64,000 bases of DNA from Yeosuana aromativorans (GCF_014646655.1 NZ_BMNR01000004.1:248001-312000); one strand, 5' to 3'. Positions 47,672 through 58,200 are shown, counted from the stretch's first letter. Program-made: numbers and translations. The notes: a model not told the origin generated them from the letters alone.

Positions 47672-50600
47672 AAAGCAAACCAAGGAGCTACTTTGGTTTT
47701 CAGTTTTGTTGGTTATACAACCAAAGAAATTCCTGTTGGAACATCAAATACAATTAATTTAACCCTTCAAGAAGATGCTACTGCCCTAGATGAAGTTCTA
47801 GTTGTTGGTTATGGTACTTCAACTAAGGAAGCTTTTGCTGGAACAGCACAAAAAATTAAAACCGAAAATCTTGAGGTCAAGAACTTTTCCAATGTCTCTC
47901 AAGCTATTGCTGGGGAAGTTGCTGGTGTAACAGTTATAAATACTTCTGGACAACCAGGAACCGTGTCCACAATTCGAATTAGAGGATATGGTTCTGTTAA
48001 TGGTAACAGAGAACCACTTTATGTTGTGGATGGAGTGCCTTATACTGGTAGCTTAAACGCTATTAACCCTGCTGATATAAAAAGCACAACCGTCCTTAAG
48101 GACGCTACTGCGACAGCTATTTATGGTTCTAGAGGTGCAAATGGAGTTATTTTAATTACCACAAAAAATGGTTCTGCTACTGATTCATATATTGAATTGG
48201 ATGTAAAAACTGGTATTAATGCACAGCTGATTCCTAGATACAATGTTATTCAATCACCAGAAGAATATATAGGTTATGTTTGGGAAGGTATTTATAATAG
48301 AGGCGTTATCAGTGGTGAGTCTGATCCAACAGCATTTGCAAACGCCAATTTATTTGGCGCAGGCTATTTAGCTCCAGAATACAATATGTGGAATGTAGCT
48401 AATGCATCTCAATTAATTGACCCATCAACCCATATGGTTCGCCCTGGAGTTACAAGACGATATACACCAGGATTGTACAAAGACGCTGCGTTTGATTCTG
48501 CTTTCCGAAATGAAGGAAACCTTCGTATGGGTGGTGGTAATGACAAATCAACCTACTTTTTCTCTTTAGGTTATTTAAATGATGACGGTTATGCCATTAA
48601 AACAAGTTATGACCGTTACACAACACGATTAAACTTAAGTTCAAATATTAAGGAATGGCTTACAGTAGGTGCAAACATTGGTTATGCCTATGCAACAAGT
48701 TTAAATAATGGGCAAACTGTAGGATCTGAAAACGTATTTGAATTTGCTGATAAAATGGCTCCTATTTTTCCAGTCTATTTAAGAGACAGCAATTATCAAC
48801 TTGTCCCAGACCCTATTTTTGGTGGTTATCAATATGATTATGGTGGTGTTTCTTGGACCAATAATGGATTTGCAGGAGACCGTAACAGGAATAATGCCAA
48901 CAACCTAAACCCTATTGCATCTGCTATTTATGATTACAACGGTTTTAAAAGGCACGAGCTTAATGGGAATTTTAATATGAAAATTAAATTTTCAGATGCA
49001 TTAACATTTGAAAGTCGTTATGGAGCTCAATATTCTATGGAGCGTTACAAGTCTTACACCAACCCTTTTTATGGAACAGCGACAGGAGACGGTGGTAGTC
49101 TTTATGCTCGTGACAGAGAAAGATTAGGAACTAACTTCTTACAATTATTACGTTATAAAAATAAATTTGGAGATCATAGTCTTGAGGCATTAGCAGCTCA
49201 CGAAAGCACAGAATACACTTTTACTCAATCCGATCAATTTAAAGGAAAAGTAGTAGTAGATGGCCTTAAAGAACTTGATAACTTTGTAAACAATTTATCA
49301 CCTCCAGGAGGATACAATGAAGGCTATTCAATTGAATCATATTTTGGTCAGATCAACTATGATTATCAAGAAAAATATTTTTTAACAGGTTCTGTTCGTA
49401 CCGATGGTGCATCTAGATTTGTTAACGATAAATGGGGTACATTTGGTTCTGTAGGTGCAGCTTGGGTTGCATCCAAAGAAAGTTTCTTAAAAAGTAATGT
49501 TCTAACATTCCTAAAATTAAAAGCGTCTTATGGTATCATAGGTGACCAAGGCGGTGTTGGGTATTATTCAGGTTATGACACTTATAATACTTCACTTTTG
49601 GGTGGTGGTATTGCAATATCACCAAACACCAACGGTAACCCTGATTTAACTTGGGAAGAAGCTAAAATGTTCCAAACTGGAGTAGAATTTACTTTAGGTT
49701 CATTCTTAGATGGATCCATTGACTTTTATAACAAATTTACAGATAACCTAATCTTTGACAGAAGAGTTGGGCCATCTCAAGGTATTGCTATCATTCAGGT
49801 AAATGATGGTAAATTAAGAAACCAAGGTATTGAATTTGATTTTACCGCTCATTTAATAGATAGTAAAGATTTTAAATTGGACTTTTCTGCAAACGGAGAG
49901 ATATTGAACAATGAGCTTGTAAAAATGCCTCTTGATCCTGCAAATGACAATAAGCCAAAAGTGCTTGATGTTTCAGCCGGAGATTATGGATATTCCGAAG
50001 GACACTCTATTTACGACTTTTATTTGCGTGAATGGGCAGGTGTTGATCCTTCTGATGGTGCTCCAATGTGGTATCAGTACTTTAATGATGCCAACAGTAA
50101 TGGTGTGTTAGATAGTGGAGAAGAGTCTATATCCAGCATGACTCAATATCTATATGATAACCCAGATGCCGTTGTTGCAAAACAAGTTACCAAAACATAT
50201 GCAAATGCAACGAATAAATATGTGGGCAAATCAGGTATTCCAGATGTTAGAGGTGCATTTCGTTTAGGCGGTACATTCAAAAACTTTAACTTCTCAACTC
50301 AATTTACCTACAGTATTGGTGGATGGGCTGAAGATTACCAGTATGGTGAATTAATGAGTGACCGTTTTGGAGTATTGGGATCAAACTATCACAAAGACAT
50401 TGCAAACAGATGGATGCAACCTGGTGATATTACTAACGTTCCGAGGATTTCAGATGGTATGGATCAAACAGCATCCTCTACTTCTACTCGTTTTTTAACT
50501 AAAACGGATTATTTAGCGCTAAACAACGCTATGATTGGTTATACATTCCCTGAAAAATTCCTAACAAATACAGGCATTAACCTTATTAATGTATGGGTTT

Positions 50601-50731
50601 CAGGTGATAACCTATTAATGAAAACAGCCCGTAACGGATTTAATCCAACAACAAGTGAAAGTGGTAGTTCAGGACGTAGATTATATGCTCCTTTAACAAC
50701 ATTTACTTTGGGTGTTAGAGTTAAATTTTAA
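47483..50731 (+). CDS. SusC/RagA-family TonB-dependent transporter (locus 1)
   Basis: Starting at ATG 47483 gives 1082 residues; the upstream ATG at 47447 would precede the signal peptide with 12 non-signal residues. The order is: signal peptide (1-23), carboxypeptidase-regulatory-like domain (about 25-98), TonB-box-like DEVLVVGYG (103-111), plug (about 115-230, with IRIRGYGSVNGNREPLYVVDGVP and IYGSRGANGVILITTKNG), then the beta-barrel ending VRVKF. It imports an oligomeric nutrient with its SusD partner, energised by TonB. No glycosidase or peptidase is near, so the substrate is unknown. Confidence 0.95.
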   Translation: MKTKFSGILTLLLAFVVQLTFAQEKTISGTVSDASGLPLPGATVLIKGTTTGTSTDFDGKYSIKANQGATLVFSFVGYTTKEIPVGTSNTINLTLQEDATALDEVLVVGYGTSTKEAFAGTAQKIKTENLEVKNFSNVSQAIAGEVAGVTVINTSGQPGTVSTIRIRGYGSVNGNREPLYVVDGVPYTGSLNAINPADIKSTTVLKDATATAIYGSRGANGVILITTKNGSATDSYIELDVKTGINAQLIPRYNVIQSPEEYIGYVWEGIYNRGVISGESDPTAFANANLFGAGYLAPEYNMWNVANASQLIDPSTHMVRPGVTRRYTPGLYKDAAFDSAFRNEGNLRMGGGNDKSTYFFSLGYLNDDGYAIKTSYDRYTTRLNLSSNIKEWLTVGANIGYAYATSLNNGQTVGSENVFEFADKMAPIFPVYLRDSNYQLVPDPIFGGYQYDYGGVSWTNNGFAGDRNRNNANNLNPIASAIYDYNGFKRHELNGNFNMKIKFSDALTFESRYGAQYSMERYKSYTNPFYGTATGDGGSLYARDRERLGTNFLQLLRYKNKFGDHSLEALAAHESTEYTFTQSDQFKGKVVVDGLKELDNFVNNLSPPGGYNEGYSIESYFGQINYDYQEKYFLTGSVRTDGASRFVNDKWGTFGSVGAAWVASKESFLKSNVLTFLKLKASYGIIGDQGGVGYYSGYDTYNTSLLGGGIAISPNTNGNPDLTWEEAKMFQTGVEFTLGSFLDGSIDFYNKFTDNLIFDRRVGPSQGIAIIQVNDGKLRNQGIEFDFTAHLIDSKDFKLDFSANGEILNNELVKMPLDPANDNKPKVLDVSAGDYGYSEGHSIYDFYLREWAGVDPSDGAPMWYQYFNDANSNGVLDSGEESISSMTQYLYDNPDAVVAKQVTKTYANATNKYVGKSGIPDVRGAFRLGGTFKNFNFSTQFTYSIGGWAEDYQYGELMSDRFGVLGSNYHKDIANRWMQPGDITNVPRISDGMDQTASSTSTRFLTKTDYLALNNAMIGYTFPEKFLTNTGINLINVWVSGDNLLMKTARNGFNPTTSESGSSGRRLYAPLTTFTLGVRVKF

Positions 50732-50742
50732 AAAAAAATGAT

Positions 50743-52227
50743 ATGAAAAAAATAGTTAAATTAACATTGGTTACAGCTATAATCTTGTTTGCTTATAGCT
50801 GTAGTAAGGATTTTTTAGATAAAACTCCTTCACAGGTTATTACAACCGAACAAATAGCTGACGCTGCCTCAAGAAATCCAGATGTGATTAGAGGCACTAT
50901 GACCGGTATATACTCTTTAATGTTTGAGACAGGAACCGGTGGCACAACCAATCACGATGATTTTGGACAAAAAGGGTACGATATATATGGTGATATGCTC
51001 TCAGGCGACATGGCCCTATCTGTAAGTACTTATGGATGGTACCGTGCTGATATAACTGAGTTTGTTGCTACTACAGATTATACTCGTACTCGGGATTATA
51101 TGGTATGGCGTTATTATTATAGAATCATTAGATCTGCCAATACAGTCATTGATGCGTTAGGTGGTAATGATGCTGTTCCAGATTTAGACGATAATAAATA
51201 CATTTTGGGGCAGGCCAAAGCCATGCGAGCGCATTCCTATTTCTATCTAGCGCAATACTTCCAAAAAAGCTATGATCCATCTGAAGAAATCTTACCTATT
51301 TATAAAACTCTTCAAGATCAAAATGGCCCTAAAGTTGCAGCTTCTGAAATCTATGGCCTTATTGTGGACGATTTAAATTCTGCCATCTCGTTGTTAAATG
51401 GATTCAGCCGAAGTGCAAAAAACGAAATTAACGTTAATGTTGCCAAAGGCATACTAGCTTACGTATATGGTGCTATGGGCAATAATGAAATGGTAAAAAC
51501 TTTAACTGGTGAGATTATTTCATCAGGTGAGTTCACCTTAATGGATTCTGCAGAGGTTTTAGGTGGCTTTAACGATGTTAACACACCTGGATGGATGTGG
51601 GGTGTTGATCTTACTGCCGATAACGGATTAGACTTAGTGTCCTGGTGGGGTCAAATGGATTATTACTCATATAGCTATGCAGCTTATGGTGATTATAAAG
51701 CGATAGATTTAGACCTTTATAACGCCATTCCTGCTGATGACGTAAGAAAAGATCAATTTTATGCAAATTCTAGCTCTGCTCGCTTTTTACAACCACTATA
51801 TAAATTTTATGACGCAAGCCGTGTACCTTATGGTGCCAGCACAACAGTAACTGCAGATTATGTTTACATGAGAGTTGCAGAAATGTATTTGTTAAATGCT
51901 GAAGCGTCAGCTAAAACTGGAGACGAACCACAGGCTCATATTAGTTTAAAAGCTTTGTTATCAGAAAGGGTTGCAGATCCTTCTTATGTTGATGCGCTCA
52001 CAGGACAAGCCTTATTGGACGAAATTTATCTTCAAACCAGAATTGAGTTGTGGGGTGAAGGAAAATCATATTTGAACCTTAAGAGAAACAAAAGAACCAC
52101 AACCAGAGGGGCAAATCACCTATCTCATGTTGGTGAAACCATTTCTTATGATGATGAGCGTTTAACATTTGAGATTCCAGAATCTGAAATTCTTAACAAC
52201 CCATTCATTAGTGATCAAAACAACTAA
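50743..52227 (+). CDS. SusD/RagB-family nutrient-binding lipoprotein (locus 1)
   Basis: The 494-residue protein has a lipobox (FAYSC, Cys20) and the helical SusD fold with the N-terminal DFLDKTPSQ pattern and TPR-like AMRAHSYFYLAQYF segment. The C-terminal RIELWGEGKSYLNLKR block is typical. It forms the lid over the SusC barrel, binding substrate at the cell surface. It starts 11 bases after susC. Confidence 0.93.
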   Translation: MKKIVKLTLVTAIILFAYSCSKDFLDKTPSQVITTEQIADAASRNPDVIRGTMTGIYSLMFETGTGGTTNHDDFGQKGYDIYGDMLSGDMALSVSTYGWYRADITEFVATTDYTRTRDYMVWRYYYRIIRSANTVIDALGGNDAVPDLDDNKYILGQAKAMRAHSYFYLAQYFQKSYDPSEEILPIYKTLQDQNGPKVAASEIYGLIVDDLNSAISLLNGFSRSAKNEINVNVAKGILAYVYGAMGNNEMVKTLTGEIISSGEFTLMDSAEVLGGFNDVNTPGWMWGVDLTADNGLDLVSWWGQMDYYSYSYAAYGDYKAIDLDLYNAIPADDVRKDQFYANSSSARFLQPLYKFYDASRVPYGASTTVTADYVYMRVAEMYLLNAEASAKTGDEPQAHISLKALLSERVADPSYVDALTGQALLDEIYLQTRIELWGEGKSYLNLKRNKRTTTRGANHLSHVGETISYDDERLTFEIPESEILNNPFISDQNN

Positions 52228-52266
52228 TCTATTTAGTTTTAGCAACTAAATAAAAAAATATAATTT

Positions 52267-53109
52267 ATGAAAAAAATAGCTTATATATTTTTAATATTCT
52301 TCTCTTTGATTGGTTTACAAAATTGTGAAGACACCTATGCCCCTTCACTTGATTATGTGACTTTTGAAGTAGATCAGCCCCTTGTTACTGTTTTAAAAAA
52401 CGGCTCAACAACCATTGATGTACATGTATATTCAACCAAAGTTATGAGTTCTGATAGAACTTTCAATATTGTTGTTTCAGGTGACACCACTTTAGATCCA
52501 GCATCTTATAGTGTACCGTCAACAGTTACCATTCCTGCCAATTCAAATGATGGTATGATAGAAGTCACTTTTTCAGATAATAATTTAGGTGAGGATATTG
52601 AACTCTTAGCTTTGGATTTAGATTTAGCTGGTGATTCTGCTTTTAATGGCTCTTCTTTTAATGTAGAAATACAAAAGAAATGTCCGTTATCTGGTATTAA
52701 TGATTTGGTTGGTTCTTATTCAGTTACAACTGATCCTAATGGTTATGAAAACAGTTTCACGACAACCGCAGATGGCAGTAGTAGTCTTGTGGTTGATGGT
52801 TTAGCTCAGGACTTTATAGTCGGCTTTTGGGGAGAGACCGTTGTTTCTGGAGGTACTTTTACCATGAATGTTGACCTTGAAACAGGCGCATTGACTATTC
52901 CAAGGCAATATATCTACACTACTAATTATGGTGGAGATCTGTATGATTATGAAATAGCCGGTTCTGGCACTTGGGGAAATTGTGGAAGCAAACCAACCTT
53001 AACTATCAAGTATGACATATACTATCCTGGTGATGCTGACGGCTTGGCCAAAACATACAAAAGTTATTTATCTGTTGGCTATTTGGGTGGTACGTTCACT
53101 ATTGATTAA
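52267..53109 (+). CDS. Surface lipoprotein of the first SusC/SusD locus
   Basis: The 280-residue protein has a signal peptide with lipobox (LQNC, Cys20). A beta-rich N-terminal half contains a Calx-beta-like stretch (SYSVPSTVTIPANSNDGMIEVTF), followed by a second beta domain. The position after SusD is where SusE/F-like binding lipoproteins usually lie, so a surface-exposed auxiliary glycan- or peptide-binding role is likely. I do not recognise a specific family. A strong terminator follows. Confidence 0.7.
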   Translation: MKKIAYIFLIFFSLIGLQNCEDTYAPSLDYVTFEVDQPLVTVLKNGSTTIDVHVYSTKVMSSDRTFNIVVSGDTTLDPASYSVPSTVTIPANSNDGMIEVTFSDNNLGEDIELLALDLDLAGDSAFNGSSFNVEIQKKCPLSGINDLVGSYSVTTDPNGYENSFTTTADGSSSLVVDGLAQDFIVGFWGETVVSGGTFTMNVDLETGALTIPRQYIYTTNYGGDLYDYEIAGSGTWGNCGSKPTLTIKYDIYYPGDADGLAKTYKSYLSVGYLGGTFTID

Positions 53110-53131
53110 AACCAGTCAAATTATTTTATGA

Positions 53132-53176
53132 CTTTCATAAAAAAAGCATCTCCTTGAGATGCTTTTTTTATGAAAG
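53132..53176 (+). terminator. Strong terminator closing the first SusC/SusD locus
   Basis: Two arms of 21 bases (53132-53152 and 53156-53176) are perfectly complementary, separated by a 3-base loop, with a T run in the descending arm (GAGATGCTTTTTTT). The symmetry would allow termination from either side. Confidence 0.9.
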
Positions 53177-53394
53177 ATAAGTTGCAAAAAGTAACCAAAA
53201 TGACAAATTAAGAAAAGGAAGAAAGTTTACACACTAGTTATTTTGCAATTCATAGAACACCCAGTAAAAGCATTTAAAATAAATTTATAAAAAAAAGTAT
53301 TTAAAGCATTTTCTTACATTTAAACATAAATCACTTCTTGATTTACTAATAATGCAAGCTATTATTAAAAAAACAACAAATTTTAACCGAAAAT
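53177..53394. other. AT-rich intergenic region between SusC/SusD loci
   Basis: Apart from the terminator before it and the second susC promoter after it, I see no gene, hairpin or repeat in these 218 bases. Confidence 0.5.
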
Positions 53395-53643
53395 TATTGT
53401 TTTATTAACTTATTATTATGATTTTTGACATTGACTAATTCAAATAATTATAAAATGAAAACAAAGTTTAGTGGAATTCTAACGCTATTCCTAGCGTTTG
53501 TTGTGCAACTAACGTTCGCACAAGAAAAGACTATTTCAGGAACCGTATCAGATGCATCTGGTCTACCGCTTCCCGGAGCTACAGTCTTAGTTAAAGGTAC
53601 TACAACAGGTACTTCAACAGATTTTGATGGTAAATATTCTATC
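53395..53643 (+). repeat. Duplicated 5' module of susC paralogues, copy 2
   Basis: This stretch matches 47424-47671 in promoter, leader, signal peptide and the first part of the carboxypeptidase-like domain. Matching promoter and leader suggest the same regulation of both loci. Confidence 0.85.
53397..53427 (+). promoter_or_regulatory. Promoter of the second SusC/SusD locus
   Basis: TTG (53397-53399), 20 bp, then GATTTTTG (53420-53427), identical in layout to the first locus. Confidence 0.5.
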
Positions 53644-56600
53644 TCAGCAAGTCAAGGGTCTACCCTTGTTTTTAGCTTTGTGGGATATACTACAAAAGAA
53701 GTTGCCGTAGGATCATCAAATACTATTAACATTACAATGACTGAGGATGCCGCACTACTTGATGAAGTGGTGGTAACAGCCTTAGGTATTCAAAGAGAGA
53801 AGAAATCATTAGGTTATGCCTCTCAAGAAGTCAAAGGTGATGCAGTTAACACTGTTAAAGACATTAACTTTGTAAACTCTTTATCAGGTAAAGTTGCTGG
53901 TATTGATGTTCAAAATACTGGAACCATGGGTGGTTCAACCAACGTTGTTATTCGTGGTTATTCATCCTTATATGGTAACAATCAAGCCTTATTTGTAGTT
54001 GACGGTGTGCCAATTAGTAACAAAAACACAAATACTAGTGATCAAAGAACTGGTAGAGCTGGTTATGACTATGGTAATGCTGCTTCTGATATTAATCCTG
54101 ATGATATTGAATCTATCAACGTACTTAAAGGAGGTGCAGCAACTGCACTTTATGGGTCTCAGGCTGCCAATGGGGTTGTTGTAATTACAACTAAATCTGG
54201 TAATAAAAACGCCAATGGCATTGGAGTTACTGTAAATTCATCTGTAACCTTTAACACTTATAACCCAGACACCTTTGCAAAATACCAAAAAGAATATGGT
54301 GCCGGATATTGGATAGGTGTATATCATGATGATTTTTATTATAAAAACGGTGAGCCTTATACTCTAGCGGATTGGGATGGTTCTTATGGACCAGCTTTTG
54401 ATTCTAATAGATTGGTTCATCAATGGGATTCATTTTATCCTCAATTACCAACTTATGGGCAAGCTACTCCTTGGGTAGCAGGTAAACACGACCCATCTTA
54501 TGTTTTCCAAACTGGTCACACCTTATTTAATAGTGTGTTTATTGATGGTGGTGGAGACAAAGGTACTTTCAAATTGGGATACACTAAAACTGACCAAGAA
54601 GGTATCATGCCAAACAGTAAGATATTGAGAGACAATGTTGATTTTTCTGCAAGTTACAAGTTGAATGATAAATTAACAGCAAAAGCTAACGCTTCATATA
54701 TCAAAACGTTTGGAAAAGGACGTTACGGTACTGGTTATGACTCTCAAAACTTTATGCAAACTTCTAGACAGTGGTGGCAAACCAACGTTGATGTAAAAGA
54801 ACAAAGAGATGCTTTCTTTGCTACTGGTGACAATATTACTTGGAACACCAGTTATATTGATGAAGACTTGCACGCTATCTACCATGATAACGTATATTGG
54901 ATGCGTTACAACAACTATGAAACAGATTTAAGAAATCGTATGATAGGTAATATTAACTTAAACTATGAAGTTAATGATTGGTTAAACATATTTGGTAGAG
55001 TTACATTGGACACCTATGCAGGGAACCAAGAAGAACGCATCAACAATGGCAGTACAAGTTTGCCATCAAGCTATAGCCTTTTCAACGAATCCTACACACA
55101 AAACACATACGATTTACAATTCTTGTTTGATAAAAACATTACTGATAAATTAAATTTAAAAGGTGTTTTAGGAGCCAACATTCAAAGAAATCATTATTCT
55201 AATGTGAAAGCTGCGACTAATGGTGGAATTAACCTTGATGGTCTTTGGGCATTAAGTAACACAGTAAACCCACTTAATGCACCAAGTGAATATAAATACT
55301 ATTCTGGTGTTGATGGCTACTTTGCCAACTTGTCTTTTGGATATGATAACTTATTATATCTTGAAGGATCATATAGATTAGATATTGCATCTACACTTCC
55401 TGAAAATGACAACAAATATGACTATTATGGAGTATCAGGTAGTTTCTTGTTTTCTGAATTGTTGGATTCAAACTTTATCAACCTTGGTAAATTAAGAATA
55501 GGTTACGCAAAAACAGGTAATGCTGCACCTCCATTATCCTTATACAATACCTACGATCTAAATACGCCAGTTCAAGGTCAAGCATCTGCTTCATTGCCTT
55601 CAACTAATAACAACTCTAATTTGAAGAATGAGGAATCAACTGAAAAAGAGATAGGATTAGAAATGATGTTTGCAAACAAGAGAGCTGGATTCGATTTGTC
55701 ATTATATGACAAAACTTCAAGAGATTTGCTAACACCAATTTCAGTTACACCTGCTATAGGTTATACTGGCCAATGGTTAAATGCAGGGGAAGTTCAAAAT
55801 AAAGGTATTGAGTTAACTTTATGGGGTTCGCCAATAAAAACAAATGATTTTGAATGGAGAATAGATATAAACTGGGCTAAAAATAAAAGTGAAGTATTAT
55901 CTTTACCAGCAGGACTTAAAAATCTACAATTAGCAAGCTTACAAGAAGGTTCAATCAACGCAACAGTTGGACGTCCTTATGGTGAAATTAGAGGTAGTAA
56001 TTTTGAGTTTGACGCTAATGGTAATAGGATTATTAATCCAGCCAACGGAAGATATTTAGTGACTGAAAGTGAAGACGAAAATCTTGGTACCTACCAACCT
56101 GATTGGAAAGGTGGTATTAACAACCGTTTTACTTACAAAAGTTTATCACTTAGCTTCCTAATTGATGTTAAACATGGTGGAAATGTATTTTCATTAGACA
56201 CTTGGTACGGTTTTGCAACTGGTTTATACCCAGAGACAGCAGGTCTTAATGAATTAGGAAACCCAAAAAGGGATCCACTTACTTCTGGTGCTGATAGTGG
56301 AGGAATCATATTACCTGGTGTTCTTCAAACAGGTACTGATGGTGATGGTAATCCAACTTCTGATGGAACACCTAATAATGTTAGAACTAGCATGAGTAAT
56401 TTCGCTAATGCTTTAGGTTATACTAGGGCTCCTACAGCTTTACACGTATATGATGCAGGTTTTGTTAAATTAAGAGAAGTTTCTTTAACTTATTCTTTAC
56501 CTAAAACCTTTTTGAAAAATACGTTCATTCAAAGTGCATCAATTTCAGCTATTGGAAGAAACCTTTGGATTATCCACAAAAATCTTCCATATTCTGATCC

Positions 56601-56697
56601 TGAAGCTGGTTTAAGTTCTGGTAACGTTCAAGGTTATCAATCAGGAGCTTATCCATCTACAAAAGATTACGGCTTTAGTGTTAAATTACAATTTTAA
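53455..56697 (+). CDS. SusC/RagA-family TonB-dependent transporter (locus 2)
   Basis: From ATG 53455 the protein has 1080 residues. The order is signal peptide (1-23), carboxypeptidase-like domain, DEVVVTALG (103-111), plug (FVVDGVPISNKN, LYGSQAANGVVVITTKSGN) and a long barrel ending VKLQF. After the first 100 residues it differs from the locus 1 transporter, so it probably takes a different ligand. Neither locus has a recognisable degradative enzyme, anti-sigma or regulator gene beside it. Confidence 0.95.
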   Translation: MKTKFSGILTLFLAFVVQLTFAQEKTISGTVSDASGLPLPGATVLVKGTTTGTSTDFDGKYSISASQGSTLVFSFVGYTTKEVAVGSSNTINITMTEDAALLDEVVVTALGIQREKKSLGYASQEVKGDAVNTVKDINFVNSLSGKVAGIDVQNTGTMGGSTNVVIRGYSSLYGNNQALFVVDGVPISNKNTNTSDQRTGRAGYDYGNAASDINPDDIESINVLKGGAATALYGSQAANGVVVITTKSGNKNANGIGVTVNSSVTFNTYNPDTFAKYQKEYGAGYWIGVYHDDFYYKNGEPYTLADWDGSYGPAFDSNRLVHQWDSFYPQLPTYGQATPWVAGKHDPSYVFQTGHTLFNSVFIDGGGDKGTFKLGYTKTDQEGIMPNSKILRDNVDFSASYKLNDKLTAKANASYIKTFGKGRYGTGYDSQNFMQTSRQWWQTNVDVKEQRDAFFATGDNITWNTSYIDEDLHAIYHDNVYWMRYNNYETDLRNRMIGNINLNYEVNDWLNIFGRVTLDTYAGNQEERINNGSTSLPSSYSLFNESYTQNTYDLQFLFDKNITDKLNLKGVLGANIQRNHYSNVKAATNGGINLDGLWALSNTVNPLNAPSEYKYYSGVDGYFANLSFGYDNLLYLEGSYRLDIASTLPENDNKYDYYGVSGSFLFSELLDSNFINLGKLRIGYAKTGNAAPPLSLYNTYDLNTPVQGQASASLPSTNNNSNLKNEESTEKEIGLEMMFANKRAGFDLSLYDKTSRDLLTPISVTPAIGYTGQWLNAGEVQNKGIELTLWGSPIKTNDFEWRIDINWAKNKSEVLSLPAGLKNLQLASLQEGSINATVGRPYGEIRGSNFEFDANGNRIINPANGRYLVTESEDENLGTYQPDWKGGINNRFTYKSLSLSFLIDVKHGGNVFSLDTWYGFATGLYPETAGLNELGNPKRDPLTSGADSGGIILPGVLQTGTDGDGNPTSDGTPNNVRTSMSNFANALGYTRAPTALHVYDAGFVKLREVSLTYSLPKTFLKNTFIQSASISAIGRNLWIIHKNLPYSDPEAGLSSGNVQGYQSGAYPSTKDYGFSVKLQF

Positions 56698-56708
56698 AAA
56701 AAAATAAG

Positions 56709-58148
56709 ATGAAAAAAATAATTTTAGTAGCCTTTCTGATAGGAATTACCTTTTCCTGTGAAGATTTCAAAGGGTGGAATATAGATGAAAAAAATCCAAG
56801 TGAGGTACCAGCTGGTTACTTGGTTACAAGTTCTCAGAGGGATTTATTCTTGAGAATGACAAGTACCAGTGTAAACTACAACATATTTAAATTGTTTGCT
56901 CAATATTGGACTGAAACCCAATATACTGACGAAGTAAACTACGATATCAGAGGTAGAGATATAGGTGGAAATTTCTTTTTATACCTTTACAGAGATGTTT
57001 TAATTGATTTACAAGAGGCAAAACGTCTTATAAATGAAAATGAAGGCTTAAATGCTCAAACTAAATCGGCTCAATTAGGCGTAATTGGCTTAATGGAAGT
57101 TTATACTTGGCATGTATTGGTTGATACCTATGGAGATATTCCTTATTCTGAAGCATTACAAGGTGTTGACAATTTAATACCTGTGTATGACAATGATGAA
57201 GATATCTACGCAGATCTATTCACTAGACTTGATGCTGCTTTGTCTGACTTAAGTAATGGTGCAGCAAACGCATTCGGAGATTCAGATCTTATTTATGGTG
57301 GAGACACTTCTGAATGGATGAAATTTGGTAATTCCTTAAAATTAAGAATGGCATTGCGTATTGCAGATTACGATTCAGCTCAAGCCAAAACACTAGCTAC
57401 CCAAGCAGTTGCTGGAGGTGTGTTTACATCAAATGACGATAACTTTTCATTCCCATTTGAAGCAACACCACCTAATACAAATCCAATTTGGACAAGTTTA
57501 GTGCAATCAGGTCGTAACGATTTTCTTGTAGCCGATACCTTTGTAAATTTAATTGATCCTTTAAATGACCCTCGTGAATCTGTATTTATGGCAGATAACA
57601 AGACGCCTTATGTAGGAGCGCCTTATGGTGTTGGAGCTGCTTATACCGATTTTACTCATATTGGTGATTTATGGCACACTCCAGATTTTGAAGGGATATT
57701 ATTGAGCTATGATGAAGTAGAGTTTTTATTAGCTGAAGCAGTTGAAAGAGGCTTCATTACAGGAAGTGCTGAATCACATTATAATGCTGCTATTACAGCT
57801 TCCATTGAATATTGGGGTGGTTCTCAAGTAGATGCTACTGCATATTTAGCTCAACCTTCTGTGGCTTATGCTACGGCCGGAAGTACTTGGAAAGAAGTTA
57901 TTGGAAACCAAAAATATATTGCTTTATATGGTAGAGGTTTTGAAGCTTGGAGCTCTTGGAGAATGTTGGATTATCCTAATACATTCACCAAACCTGCTGT
58001 AAGCGAAGAGTCTGTGCCTAGACGTTATTTATATGGCAATAACGATAAAGATCTTAACCCAGACAATTATGCGGCTGCTAGTAGTGCAATGGGTGGTGAT
58101 AGTAAATCATCAAGAGTATTCTGGGATATAACTGGACAAGGAAACTAG
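56709..58148 (+). CDS. SusD-like nutrient-binding lipoprotein (locus 2)
   Basis: This 479-residue lipoprotein (lipobox TFSC, Cys17) belongs to the SusD-like branch with NIDEKNPSEVPAGYL near the start, AKRLINENEG and GVIGLMEVYTWHVLVDTYGDIPYSEAL. The C-terminal part (QKYIALYGRGFEAWSSWRML) is typical. It starts 11 bases after its SusC partner and is followed by a terminator. Confidence 0.9.
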   Translation: MKKIILVAFLIGITFSCEDFKGWNIDEKNPSEVPAGYLVTSSQRDLFLRMTSTSVNYNIFKLFAQYWTETQYTDEVNYDIRGRDIGGNFFLYLYRDVLIDLQEAKRLINENEGLNAQTKSAQLGVIGLMEVYTWHVLVDTYGDIPYSEALQGVDNLIPVYDNDEDIYADLFTRLDAALSDLSNGAANAFGDSDLIYGGDTSEWMKFGNSLKLRMALRIADYDSAQAKTLATQAVAGGVFTSNDDNFSFPFEATPPNTNPIWTSLVQSGRNDFLVADTFVNLIDPLNDPRESVFMADNKTPYVGAPYGVGAAYTDFTHIGDLWHTPDFEGILLSYDEVEFLLAEAVERGFITGSAESHYNAAITASIEYWGGSQVDATAYLAQPSVAYATAGSTWKEVIGNQKYIALYGRGFEAWSSWRMLDYPNTFTKPAVSEESVPRRYLYGNNDKDLNPDNYAAASSAMGGDSKSSRVFWDITGQGN

Positions 58149-58170
58149 TCAAGTTAATTATATATCTTCT

Positions 58171-58200
58171 AAAAACCACCTCAATTGAGGTGGTTTTTTT
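58171..58200 (+). terminator. Terminator after the second SusD gene
   Basis: AAAAACCACCTCAA and TTGAGGTGGTTTTT form a perfect stem (58171-58198) followed by Ts. It lies 22 bases after the susD stop. Confidence 0.93.
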
